Below are positions 53,172 to 61,735 of a stretch of DNA of 64,000 bases, piece after piece. The stretch's first letter is position 1; each line of letters starts with the position of its first letter. Made by a program: the position numbers and the translations under genes. The notes under the pieces were generated by a model. It saw nothing but the letters and a program-made list of their open reading frames with translations. It was not told where the DNA came from and made no database searches. The stretch is from Anoxybacillus amylolyticus (GTDB lineage Bacteria > Bacillota > Bacilli > Bacillales > Anoxybacillaceae): the NCBI RefSeq assembly GCF_001634285.1, contig NZ_CP015438.1, positions 368,501-432,500 of the forward strand, written 5' to 3'.

Positions 53172-53686
53172 TGAAGAAGAGATTCGCTTGTTTGTTTAGC
53201 GCAGTCGGGATTTGTCTGATTAGTTGGAACGGGTATTGGTATTGGCAGGGGGTTCATGCTACTGTCCCAACAACGGTAACAGCGCAGGGAGCGGTGTTTG
53301 GCAAGCTCACGATCCCAAAACTTTCGCTTGTTTTGCCGATATATGAAGGAACAACGGAAACGGAATTAAAAAAAGGGGTCGGGCATGAGCTAAATAGCGC
53401 GCTGCCAGGAGAAGCGGGAAATGTCGTGCTTTCTGGACATCGCGATACGGTGTTTCGCAAACTCGGACAAGTTAGGGTGGGGGATGAACTGGTTGTCGAA
53501 ACAGCAGCTGGTCGGTTTGGATATGTTGTGAAAAAGGTGCGGATCGTTTCGGAAAACGACCGCACCGTTCTTGTCGACAAGCCGCGCCCGACGTTGACAG
53601 TGACGACTTGTTATCCGTTTCAGTTTATCGGCGATGCCAAACAGCGGTATGTGCTCGTGGCGCATTTAGCGTCCGTTCACCATTGA
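53171..53686 (+). CDS. Class D sortase
   Basis: This is a 171-residue membrane-anchored transpeptidase. It has an N-terminal anchor (about residues 6-28) and the sortase beta barrel with catalytic His in VVLSGHRDTVF, Cys in LTVTTCYPF and Arg in DAKQRYVLVAH. It should cleave LPxTA-like signals and attach proteins to the wall. Its ATG overlaps the stop of the acidic surface protein (TGATG), so that protein is the presumed substrate. The last 21 bp overlap the convergent ywpF gene. Confidence 0.9.
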   Translation: MKKRFACLFSAVGICLISWNGYWYWQGVHATVPTTVTAQGAVFGKLTIPKLSLVLPIYEGTTETELKKGVGHELNSALPGEAGNVVLSGHRDTVFRKLGQVRVGDELVVETAAGRFGYVVKKVRIVSENDRTVLVDKPRPTLTVTTCYPFQFIGDAKQRYVLVAHLASVHH

Positions 53687-54106
53687 CTCTTTCATTCCGC
53701 GACGTTCGTACAGTTGGTGTTTAAACTCTTTTAACAACGCTTCGCCTTGCAGCCCTTGTTCGACGAGACCAGCTAACACCGTTTCTGCCCAGTCCGTTTT
53801 GTTGCGGACGATATGCCCATCCATTAATACGCTCGCTCGGTCGTTCATTGGAGTAATCGAACGAACAGAGGCGACGACGTTAGCAGGGTCGTTGTTAATA
53901 TTGGAAATGACGACTTGCAGGCGAAACTCGGCATGTTCATTTTGCAGTCTGGCAAATAGTGGTTCGTATTGCTTATCGATATATGTTTCAATGAGCCAGC
54001 GGTTTTTATCATCTTCTTTATTAATAATGAGTCCATCAATCAGTGGAATGTCCTCTTCTATTTCATTGCGGACGACTTGGAGCCCGACAAGCTTAAACGT
54101 TTTCAT
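53666..54106 (-). CDS. ywpF: YwpF-like protein
   Basis: This 146-residue protein matches YwpF of B. subtilis in sequence style (KTFKLVGLQVVRNEIEEDIP, LIDGLIINKEDDKNRWLIET) and in its position between a sortase and ssbB. The function is unknown. The ATG at 54106 follows AGGTGG; GTG at 54115 is also open. Its 3' end overlaps the sortase gene in the opposite direction. Confidence 0.8.
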   Translation of the reverse strand: MKTFKLVGLQVVRNEIEEDIPLIDGLIINKEDDKNRWLIETYIDKQYEPLFARLQNEHAEFRLQVVISNINNDPANVVASVRSITPMNDRASVLMDGHIVRNKTDWAETVLAGLVEQGLQGEALLKEFKHQLYERRGMKESMVNGR

Positions 54107-54215
54107 TCGTACCACCTCGTCAACGTTGTCTTACTCTTCATTATACCATACCAACGTTGGAAAAAGAAAAGCAGGGGGTAGACAAACTTTGCGAAAAAAA
54201 GTGGTGATTGGTGCG

Positions 54216-54228
54216 AAAATTGAATTTT
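54216..54228 (+). promoter_or_regulatory. ComK AT-box-like site upstream of ssbB
   Basis: AAAATTGAATTTT is an exact AAAA-N5-TTTT box. ssbB belongs to the ComK regulon in B. subtilis, and comK is in this window. A second perfect box at the usual spacing was not found, though A- and T-tracts continue to 54322. Confidence 0.35.
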
Positions 54229-54368
54229 CTCACGAATTTTGCTTCTTTTTGTCGATTTTTGCGCGCAAAAGAATGAAAAAGTAATCAAAAAATTGAAAAA
54301 TAGGAATTTTACGGATTTTTTTCCGTGGTCTATGATAAAAATGAGAGGGAAACGAAAGGGGGGATGGA

Positions 54369-54713
54369 ATGATTAACCAAGTCGTGCTTGTCGGGCGTTT
54401 AACGAAAGATCCAGAACTTCGGTATACGGCCGATGGCGCAGCCGTTGTGAACGTGACGCTTGCGGTGAGCCGCAACTTCCGCAATGCGGAAGGAGTCGTT
54501 GATACCGACTTTGTGCATTGCACGCTTTGGCGGAAAGTGGCGGAAAATACCGCGCAATATTGCCGAAAAGGGTCGATTATCGGTGTGACGGGTCGCATCC
54601 AGACAAGAAGCTACGAAAATAAAGACGGGAAGCGGATGCATGTGACCGAAGTCGTTGCGGAGTCGGTTCGATTTATGGGCGGAAAAACAACCGCGTGGGT
54701 TGCGCAAGAGTAA
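54369..54713 (+). CDS. ssbB: Single-stranded DNA-binding protein SsbB
   Basis: This 114-residue OB-fold protein is [20 protein letters not shown] with [20 protein letters not shown] and [20 protein letters not shown]. It lacks the acidic C-terminal tail that SsbA uses to recruit partner proteins, which marks it as the competence-type SsbB (YwpH). It binds incoming single strands during transformation. The ATG follows AAAGGGGGG. A terminator lies about 70 nt after the stop. Confidence 0.9.
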   Translation: MINQVVLVGRLTKDPELRYTADGAAVVNVTLAVSRNFRNAEGVVDTDFVHCTLWRKVAENTAQYCRKGSIIGVTGRIQTRSYENKDGKRMHVTEVVAESVRFMGGKTTAWVAQE

Positions 54714-54783
54714 GTCCTTTCTTTTTCTTTCCCCAGCTATTCCCCAAGAGAGAGAATCGCATCCTCAATCGTCCCCACCATTG

Positions 54784-54808
54784 CCAGCCAAAGCGGCTGG
54801 TCTTTTTT
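54784..54808 (+). terminator. Terminator after ssbB
   Basis: CCAGCC and GGCTGG pair around AAAGC, followed by TCTTTTTT. Confidence 0.82.
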
Positions 54809-54869
54809 ATCACCCGGCCTTTGAACCCGCACCCTGTCGCAGCTAACCAGCCTCCTCCACTTTTTGGTG

Positions 54870-55280
54870 CTATTCCATCGCTTTTGTAAATTCTTTTAAA
54901 ACGGAAATGACAGCCGATTCAATATGTTTTCGTTTTTTGGCAGGGAGTTTGGCAAGCGAGTGGAGCGCTTGTTCCATGTCGGGGTGTTGCTTTAAGTAGT
55001 CGATAATGTCGAGCATGTTTTCGTCGATTGCCTCCGTTTTATAAAGGCGGCTTACTTCGCGCAGCAGTTCTTGTTTCGATGGGCGCCTGCCGATTAAAAA
55101 GTCGATACTTACCCCGTATAAGTCGCTTAATTTTTCAAGCGACTGCACATCCGGCAGCGTTTCGCCTGTTTCCCATTTGCTAATTTGCGAGCGCGACATA
55201 TTTAATTGCTGCGCCACGTCTTCTTGCGTCCAGTTTTGTTTCTTTCGCAAGTATCTCAGATGATCGGCCAATTTTGTCAT
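54870..55280 (-). CDS. XRE-family transcriptional regulator
   Basis: This is a 136-residue protein. Residues 5-60 are a Cro/C1 helix-turn-helix (HLRYLRKKQNWTQEDVAQQL, NMSRSQISKWETGETLPDVQ). The rest is helical and may dimerise (ENMLDIIDYLKQHPDMEQAL). The overall plan is like SinR/SlrR or phage-type repressors, but no SinI-like segment is seen. The ATG at 55280 is used; upstream frames lack a ribosome site. A long inverted repeat in front of it is a likely operator. Confidence 0.85.
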   Translation of the reverse strand: MTKLADHLRYLRKKQNWTQEDVAQQLNMSRSQISKWETGETLPDVQSLEKLSDLYGVSIDFLIGRRPSKQELLREVSRLYKTEAIDENMLDIIDYLKQHPDMEQALHSLAKLPAKKRKHIESAVISVLKEFTKAME

Positions 55281-55344
55281 TTTATTCACCACGATCTTAC
55301 AAATTCCACCGTACATTAAAGATATAAGATCAAGTCAATTGCAT

Positions 55345-55390
55345 TTGTTCTATTTAGGAACACGATGGGTTGTGTCTTGAAATAGAACAA
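55345..55390. promoter_or_regulatory. Inverted repeat between divergent genes, likely XRE operator
   Basis: TTGTTCTATTT (55345-55355) and AAATAGAACAA (55380-55390) are perfect complements 24 nt apart. The GTTCTAT core resembles the SinR-type heptamer GTTCTYT. The site lies between the XRE gene and the divergent gene at 55479. Confidence 0.6.
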
Positions 55391-55478
55391 AAAGCGCCAT
55401 TCGACAACTTTTTCACTAACCGTTAAATTGTTAAAATGTAAAAAAATGATAAATGTTTACCGATGGGAGAGGATCAAA

Positions 55479-55955
55479 GTGAATATTTATCTCGCCGATT
55501 TAGTCGTCCGCGAACAAAAAAGAAAAGGCCGCCGTACATATCACATCTTTATTAAAGAAATGAAACATCCGATTTCAATTCGGCTCGCAACGATTACCCG
55601 CGCGAATTTTACCGATTCCCTTCGCTTTTTGCACCAAAAAGAAGAAACGGTCGTGGCAAAGGAAGGAGATGTTCGATTTCGAAAAATTTCTTGCGCTGCG
55701 CACGCCCAGCTATATTTTTTGTTTAAATCAGTCAACCAGCGGTATATGTTCGTTTTAAAGCTTGATTTAGAAAAACGAACGTTTGTGATTACTTCCCACG
55801 AATGGAGCGACCGTCAACAACAGTACGTCCCTCTCCGCACGAATGCCCTTCTCATGATGGAACGTCAACTCATCTACGATATCCTCCAGTCGCTTTCCAT
55901 TTGCACGAATAAACGAGTGTCCTATCTTTTTATGTCACCTTCGCGCAAAAAATAA
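55479..55955 (+). CDS. Hypothetical protein divergent from the XRE regulator
   Basis: This is a 158-residue basic soluble protein (NIYLADLVVREQKRKGRRTY; HAQLYFLFKSVNQRYMFVLK; LIYDILQSLSICTNKRVSYL). I recognise no motif. GTG at 55479 is 6 nt after GAGAGGA and is preferred to the upstream ATG codons. It shares the intergenic operator with the XRE gene and may be under its control. Confidence 0.65.
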   Translation: MNIYLADLVVREQKRKGRRTYHIFIKEMKHPISIRLATITRANFTDSLRFLHQKEETVVAKEGDVRFRKISCAAHAQLYFLFKSVNQRYMFVLKLDLEKRTFVITSHEWSDRQQQYVPLRTNALLMMERQLIYDILQSLSICTNKRVSYLFMSPSRKK

Positions 55956-55975
55956 AAGGGATATCAACGATACCC

Positions 55976-56101
55976 CTATTGTTTCAACGGTTGTTTGTTG
56001 GCTAGTTTTTTTGCCATTTGTTCGCATAATTTTTCCCAAAGCGTCTGTTTTTCTAGTTCTTTCTGTTTTTTCGTTTGTTTCGTTTGTTTTGCCATCGGCA
56101 T
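55976..56101 (-). CDS. Small Lys/Gln-rich protein coupled to ywqA (41 aa)
   Basis: MPMAKQTKQTKKQKELEKQT continues with LWEKLCEQMAKKLANKQPLK and Q. The ATG overlaps the SNF2 stop codon (TGATG) with AAAGGAG just upstream, so it is translationally coupled to the helicase gene. A second ATG at 56095 is possible. The peptide is very basic and helical; function unknown. The convergent gene at 55479 ends 20 nt away. Confidence 0.6.
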   Translation of the reverse strand: MPMAKQTKQTKKQKELEKQTLWEKLCEQMAKKLANKQPLKQ

Positions 56102-58851
56102 CACGCTCCTTTATGGGCGAGCGCTGGAAGGGCAAGCAACTCGCGCAACTCTTCGTTCGACAACTCGGTAATCCATGCTTCACTTTGGATAATTTCTTCA
56201 TTGAGCGATTGTTTTCGTTCAATCATCTCATCAATTTTTTCTTCTAACGTGCCGACGGTAATGAGTTTATGCACGTGCACAAACTTGCTTTGCCCGATAC
56301 GGTAGGCGCGGTCGGTCGCTTGATTCTCCACCGCCGGATTCCACCAACGGTCAAAATGGATGACATGGTTGGCGGCCGTTAAATTGAGCCCTGTCCCGCC
56401 TGCTTTGAGCGATAAAATAAAGATGCGAAACGCGCCTGTCTGAAACTGCTCGATCATCCGGTCGCGCTCCGCTTTCGGGACGCTTCCATTTAAAAACGAA
56501 ACAGGCTCGCCAAACTCTTCGGTTAATAGCTGTTGCATCATTTCGCCCATTTGGATGTATTGCGTAAAAATAAGGCAGCTTTCGCCGTTTTCGCGAATTT
56601 GTCCAACGAGTTCGAGTAACTTTTCAAGTTTATGCGACCGATTCAGCACGTTTTCTGGCGCTTGCTCTTTCAAATAAAGCGCCGGATGGTTGCATAGCTG
56701 TTTTAAGCGGTTCAACATTTGCAAAATTAACCCACGCCGCTCAAACGGGTCGGCTTGTTCAATCCGCTCAAGCGTCTTTTGGACGAGCTCTTCATAGAGC
56801 GAGGCCTGTTCGGCGGTGAGCGGACAATATTCTTTTTGCTCAAGCTTGTCTGGCAAATCAAGGGCGATTGCTTCATCCGTTTTTGTCCGCCGCAATAAAA
56901 ACGGGCGAATGAGCTTTTGCAAAACAGCGACTTTCTTCGCATCCCGCTCTTTTTCAATCGGTGTCGCAAACCGGCGTTGAAATTGCGTCATGCTTCCTAA
57001 ATAGCCTGGGTTGAGAAAATGGAAAATGCTCCAAAGCTCGCTTAATCGGTTTTCCATCGGCGTTCCAGACAGGGCGATTTTATGTCCGCCTTTTAGTTTG
57101 CGAATCGCGCGTGCTTGTTTTGTATGAGCGTTTTTGATGTTTTGTGCTTCGTCTAAGCAAATCGTATCCCACTCGATCATCGCTAGCTCTTCGGCATCGA
57201 GATGGGCTAGGCTATAAGAAGTGAGCACAAGATCCGCTTCGTTTGCCGCTTGTAAAAACGCGTCGCCTTTGGCGCGGGTTTGCCCATGGTGGATATAAAG
57301 CCGCAAAGACGGCGCAAAACGGGCGCACTCCTTTTGCCAGTTGCCAAGGACGCTTGTCGGGCAAATTAGAAGGGCTGGTTTATTTGGTTGTTCGTGTTCG
57401 CGAACATACGTGAAATACGCGAGCATTTGCACCGTTTTGCCAAGTCCCATATCGTCGGCGAGGCAAGCACCGAGGCGGAAGCGGCGCAAAAACAAGAGCC
57501 AATCGACGCCGCGCTGCTGGTACGGGCGCAGCTGCCCGTGGAACGAGGAAGGAATGAGAACCGATGGAATGCGGTCGATGCTTGTCAGTTGCTGTACAAG
57601 GGTGTCAAAGCTGCGGTTTAATTCGATGGCGACATCGCTCCATATTTCTTCGTCATCGCCTTCAATCGGTTCGTTTTGTAAAAAAGCTTGCTGCAAAACG
57701 TCGCGAATCGATAGCCCTTCTTCTTTCGCCTTTTTCATAAATGTTTGCATCCGTTGAATGAACGCCGGGTCAAGCTGAATCCATTGCCCACGAATGCGCA
57801 ATAGGCGGCGTTTTTGTTCGACGAGCGCGGCAAACTCTTCTTCGCTGAGTTCCACGCCATTTGTGGCGATTTTCCAATCAAAATTAACAAGCGCCTCAAG
57901 TCCAAGTAGCGACGCTCCTGTTTTTGGCGTCGATTTGACCCGCGCTTTTAACGTCATTCGCGCTTGCTTGACTGCTTCCCACCATGATGGCAATAAAATG
58001 CGCACCCCTGCTTCCATCAGTTGCTCGCTTGCTTCTGATAAAAAGCGCCACGCTTGCTCGTCCGTCAATTTTCGTAACAGCGCATCCTCTTCGCCGCGCA
58101 GCCACGGAACGACTGCCATCGCGCGTTGCTGGACGCGCATGGCCGTTTGCTCGTACAGTTTCCACGTTTCTGGGATATTGTCTCGTTGCCAAACGTACGT
58201 TTCGCTTTCATCGTTGGCAATAAGTACTGTTTCAATCGTCCAAATATCGCCTTCGACCGGCTCAACTAAATGAAGGGCGACGGTAAACGGTGGCGCTTCT
58301 TTTGTCCAGCCAATGTCATAGAGCCACTCCTCTTCGTGAGTAAGCCAATACGGAATGTCGCTTTCTACAAGCGGATACGTGCGCGTAATGGCTTCCCACG
58401 TTTCGTTTAGCTCGCTATCGCGGGAAATCCAATCTTGGATGGCGAGCGACCGCCATTTTGCAAGGAACGGGTCTGCGGTCGTTTCATCCTTTTGCTTCCA
58501 GCCGAATGCTCCTTTTTTCCAAGCGGAGAAGTCTGGCATCATGCGGCGTTCGCGAATGTCTTCGAGAATCTCCACTGCCCATTGCGGAAAGCGGGAAGCG
58601 GATTCGTCCCATTCGATGCGCACGAACGCGTGATCGGAAGGATAGGCAAAAAACGTGACTGCCTCCCACGGCGATAGCACAACCCCTTCACGGGCGCCAA
58701 TTTTTTTCTCGGTGAGGAACGTCCCATAAAAGCTTTCTTCATGCCAAAAAAATGCGCCTGACTTCCAAGCAGAGGGCGGGGCGTCGCTGTAAATAAAAAA
58801 CGCTCGTTCTTCGTCTAGCCACTGGCATTTGAGCGTATACGTACTAATCAT
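56101..58851 (-). CDS. ywqA: SNF2-family helicase YwqA
   Basis: This 916-residue protein has an N-terminal region of about 420 residues (SNF2_N-associated bacterial domain) and a complete Swi2/Snf2 ATPase. Motif I is LADDMGLGKTVQ (about residue 469), motif II DEAQN, motif III ALSGTPMENRL. The second RecA domain has QYIQMGEMM, LKAGGTGLNLTAANHVIHFD and DRAYRIGQSKFVHVHKLITV. It probably moves on or remodels DNA-protein or transcription complexes, like RapA/HepA relatives. The ATG overlaps the end of the SWIM gene by 8 nt, the B. subtilis ywqBA arrangement. Confidence 0.9.
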   Translation of the reverse strand: MISTYTLKCQWLDEERAFFIYSDAPPSAWKSGAFFWHEESFYGTFLTEKKIGAREGVVLSPWEAVTFFAYPSDHAFVRIEWDESASRFPQWAVEILEDIRERRMMPDFSAWKKGAFGWKQKDETTADPFLAKWRSLAIQDWISRDSELNETWEAITRTYPLVESDIPYWLTHEEEWLYDIGWTKEAPPFTVALHLVEPVEGDIWTIETVLIANDESETYVWQRDNIPETWKLYEQTAMRVQQRAMAVVPWLRGEEDALLRKLTDEQAWRFLSEASEQLMEAGVRILLPSWWEAVKQARMTLKARVKSTPKTGASLLGLEALVNFDWKIATNGVELSEEEFAALVEQKRRLLRIRGQWIQLDPAFIQRMQTFMKKAKEEGLSIRDVLQQAFLQNEPIEGDDEEIWSDVAIELNRSFDTLVQQLTSIDRIPSVLIPSSFHGQLRPYQQRGVDWLLFLRRFRLGACLADDMGLGKTVQMLAYFTYVREHEQPNKPALLICPTSVLGNWQKECARFAPSLRLYIHHGQTRAKGDAFLQAANEADLVLTSYSLAHLDAEELAMIEWDTICLDEAQNIKNAHTKQARAIRKLKGGHKIALSGTPMENRLSELWSIFHFLNPGYLGSMTQFQRRFATPIEKERDAKKVAVLQKLIRPFLLRRTKTDEAIALDLPDKLEQKEYCPLTAEQASLYEELVQKTLERIEQADPFERRGLILQMLNRLKQLCNHPALYLKEQAPENVLNRSHKLEKLLELVGQIRENGESCLIFTQYIQMGEMMQQLLTEEFGEPVSFLNGSVPKAERDRMIEQFQTGAFRIFILSLKAGGTGLNLTAANHVIHFDRWWNPAVENQATDRAYRIGQSKFVHVHKLITVGTLEEKIDEMIERKQSLNEEIIQSEAWITELSNEELRELLALPALAHKGA

Positions 58852-60412
58852 GGAGCAACTTTCCTTTCTCTAATTCTTCTTGAAAGGCGCGGAGCCGTTT
58901 CGTTTCTTCGCATAGCCGGTTGCGGTATTGGCGCCACGTCTCATGTCGTCCGAGCGCGCGGTAAGAAGCGCGCAGCTTTTTCAAATACCGAACCGCTTCT
59001 TTATAGCTTGCACGGTTTTTCGCTTGAACCCGTTCGCGTACGGCACGATGGTACAGCGGCAATAAAAGCGAACGGTCATGTTTTTCAATCATCGATAAAA
59101 ATGGGCGATGAATCGTTTCGATGTCAATGCCGGCGACGTGATGGAGTTCGACCCATTGTTTATATTGCTCGTTTTCTAGCAAATAAAGGCTATAGTCGGA
59201 AGCGCTGTATGGCAAGAGTGCTTGCAGTATTTGTTCATACCGCTCGCGATCGTTCGTTTCCTTTACGTAACGGTCGGCGAGAACCAGCAGTTCATGGGCA
59301 ACCTCGCTGCGAAGAGGGAGCGGTGCCCCCAACAATAGCGTTCTAGTAACGATAGTTTCCCACCATAGCGCCATGCGCGCCCAATGCCTCCGCCTAGAAA
59401 GTTCACGCAGCCAAAAAAGTACGTGTGTGATCAGCGGGGATTGCACGTTTTCTAATAACGGCGGAATATCGCTATCTTTTTCATACAACAAAGCAAGCTG
59501 AATAAGCGCCAGCCGATGTGCATCGGTCAGCGGTTTATGGGCGCGCAATTCTTCCGTTTCTTTCGCAAGCCATTGTTCGCCAAAGAGCGTGCCCCAGACG
59601 AGTCCGTAGACGCGAATGCGCCATTCTAAATAAAGCTTTGCCGAACAGACGATTTTTTGCACGTATTGGCGGCATTCGTCAAGAAGCAGCTCATTAGTAA
59701 CTGGTTTTCTTTCTAAAAGCGCACATTTCTGCTGGATGACGTTCACAAAATCAGCGATGGCAGAATCCCAAAACGCCCGTTGATAGGTAGAGCGCTGAAA
59801 CGGTTCGCTATATTCGATGAGGCGATCGAACGTAAATAGTGCCGCGTGTAAGTGATATAGCCACTTTTCTCCTTCTTGGTAAGGTACTTTCTCGATGAGC
59901 GACGGAAAAAAGCGGTAGCACAAATAATGGGCAAACCAATAATCCGACGGCCGATGGCGCTGTAAAAAATAATGGAACGATTGCTCAAATTGTTTTTCCC
60001 AAGCATCGATTGAAGGAGAAGGTAAAGCTGGCTTTTGGGCTATGGTTGTTCGTTTTGCTGGTGTTTCCACTTTTTTTGTATTCCATGTTCGCACAAGGTC
60101 GCCGACTTGCCCGACGTTCGCGTATAAATAAAAAAAGAGCGCGAACAAGTGCGGGCAAAAAGAAGTGCTTGCGCATTGGCATTCGCTTTGCGAAAGCTGA
60201 AAAAGGTCAAGCACGGGCTTGTATACACTGCGGTCGAGCACGTTTGCTTGCACGACATCTTGTTCGATTAATTGAGCGTTATACACAAACCCTTCCCGAT
60301 ACAATTTTAAGCCCTTTTTCATTGCGGATTCATATAACGGGAAGGAAAGTTCTTGTTGGATTTGCCGCGCCGCTTGATCTAAAAAGGCTTTGGATAAGCT
60401 CGTTTGCAACAA
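58844..60412 (-). CDS. ywqB: SWIM zinc-finger protein YwqB
   Basis: This is a 522-residue protein. The SWIM motif CQCASTSFCPHLFALFFYLY lies at about residue 78 (CxC...CxH). The remainder is helical with no recognised domain. SWIM proteins next to SNF2 helicases are thought to act with them on DNA. The start is TTG at 60412 (or the following TTG at 60409), with GGAGAGG 10-13 nt upstream, a weak but usable distance. It is the first gene of the ywqB-ywqA-small protein operon. Confidence 0.85.
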   Translation of the reverse strand: MLQTSLSKAFLDQAARQIQQELSFPLYESAMKKGLKLYREGFVYNAQLIEQDVVQANVLDRSVYKPVLDLFQLSQSECQCASTSFCPHLFALFFYLYANVGQVGDLVRTWNTKKVETPAKRTTIAQKPALPSPSIDAWEKQFEQSFHYFLQRHRPSDYWFAHYLCYRFFPSLIEKVPYQEGEKWLYHLHAALFTFDRLIEYSEPFQRSTYQRAFWDSAIADFVNVIQQKCALLERKPVTNELLLDECRQYVQKIVCSAKLYLEWRIRVYGLVWGTLFGEQWLAKETEELRAHKPLTDAHRLALIQLALLYEKDSDIPPLLENVQSPLITHVLFWLRELSRRRHWARMALWWETIVTRTLLLGAPLPLRSEVAHELLVLADRYVKETNDRERYEQILQALLPYSASDYSLYLLENEQYKQWVELHHVAGIDIETIHRPFLSMIEKHDRSLLLPLYHRAVRERVQAKNRASYKEAVRYLKKLRASYRALGRHETWRQYRNRLCEETKRLRAFQEELEKGKLLHD

Positions 60413-60559
60413 TGGTTTTCATCCTCTCCGGTCAGTTCTTTCTCTCATTCTCGTCATTTTGCGGAATACTTATACAAAATTATAACAAAAGTCATCTTTA
60501 TTGAAACAGAAAGTTTCGTTATATTAAACATAGCACAATCGTCGAAAGGGGAGAAATTA

Positions 60560-61696
60560 ATGGAGAGGAAAGCAAAACAAGTGCTATTGACATCTGCGTT
60601 TGCTTCGGCGCTATTGTTCATGCCAACGCACGGCAAAGCGGCGGAATGGAAGCTTGGCATGAGCCATCCGCAAATTAAAGAAGTGCAAGCGCTATTAAAA
60701 GCGAAAGGCTTTTTTACATACCCAACTCCCACCGGCTATTTCGGTACGATGACGGAAACAGCGGTGAAAAAATTTCAAGCGAGCGTCCGTTTGCCAGTAA
60801 CGGGCGTTGTCGATGCGAAAACGTACGCGGCATTAAAAGGGGAGAAGAAAAAAGAAAATCCTTCCACTAAAGCAAGCCCTAGTTTCGTCGCAGCGGAATG
60901 GAAAGTTGGGGCGTCTGGCGAAGCGGTGAAAACGCTGCAAGAGCGGCTAAAAGTGCTCGGCTATTTTACGTATTCGCAAGTGACCGGCTATTTCGGGACG
61001 ATGACAGAAGAAGCGGTGAAAACGTTTCAAAAAGACGTCGGGCTAGCACCAACGGGAATTGCCGATCGCTCGACGCTTGCAAAACTCGAGGAAGCGCTTC
61101 GGAAAAAGACGAAACCCACCATCTTGTTAACGATTGGCGCAAGCGGCGAGCAAATAAAAACCATACAAATAAAACTAAAGCAGCTCGGGCATTTTACGTA
61201 TCCAGAAGTGACGGGGTATTTCGGACAAGCTACTGCGGAGGCGGTAAAAAAGTTTCAAGCGAATGCTCAATTGCCAGTGACCGGCATCGTAGACGATACG
61301 ACCTACACGCGCCTTTTGCAAGTGCAAAAACCGTTTGACCCGATTGAACTTGTTGCCGACGCAGCGCCGCTATTAGGGAAACCGTACGTCTGGGGAGGAC
61401 AGACGCCAGATACGGGCTTTGATTGCAGCGGGCTTATCTTCTATTTATTCCAGCAACAAGGCATCTCGCTGCCGCGTACAGTCATAGCGATGTGGAACGC
61501 TGGTACAAGCGTTGACGCTCCTGCCGTCGGCGATATCGTCTTTTTCCAAACGGAAGGGACGACCGCTTCCCATGCCGGCATTTACATTGGTAACAACCAA
61601 TTTCTCCATAGCGCTAGCTCCACCGGCGTGACGATTAGTGCGTTTAACAGCCCGTACTGGAGCGCGCGCTACATAGGGGCGAAGCGGTATTGGTAG
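60560..61696 (+). CDS. NlpC/P60 peptidoglycan hydrolase with three PG-binding repeats
   Basis: This is a 378-residue exported enzyme. The signal peptide ends at about residue 26 (THGKAA). Three peptidoglycan-binding type 1 domains follow, each ending TGYFGxxTxxAVKxFQ (about 27-95, 110-185, 195-265). A C-terminal NlpC/P60 domain (about 270-378) has Cys in DTGFDCSGLIF and His in TASHAGIYIGN. It cleaves D-gamma-glutamyl-diaminopimelate bonds in wall peptides. The ATG at 60560 follows AAAGGGGAGAA; the frame open from 60404 is fortuitous. Confidence 0.9.
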   Translation: MERKAKQVLLTSAFASALLFMPTHGKAAEWKLGMSHPQIKEVQALLKAKGFFTYPTPTGYFGTMTETAVKKFQASVRLPVTGVVDAKTYAALKGEKKKENPSTKASPSFVAAEWKVGASGEAVKTLQERLKVLGYFTYSQVTGYFGTMTEEAVKTFQKDVGLAPTGIADRSTLAKLEEALRKKTKPTILLTIGASGEQIKTIQIKLKQLGHFTYPEVTGYFGQATAEAVKKFQANAQLPVTGIVDDTTYTRLLQVQKPFDPIELVADAAPLLGKPYVWGGQTPDTGFDCSGLIFYLFQQQGISLPRTVIAMWNAGTSVDAPAVGDIVFFQTEGTTASHAGIYIGNNQFLHSASSTGVTISAFNSPYWSARYIGAKRYW

Positions 61697-61701
61697 TGCA
61701 A

Positions 61702-61735
61702 GCAGGCGCTCTATTGAGGGAGCGCCTGCGTTTTT
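61702..61735. terminator. Bidirectional terminator between NlpC/P60 and LCP genes
   Basis: GCAGGCGCTC and GAGCGCCTGC form a ten-bp stem, with TTTTT on the plus side. The stop codon of the minus-strand LCP gene lies in the loop. Confidence 0.88.
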
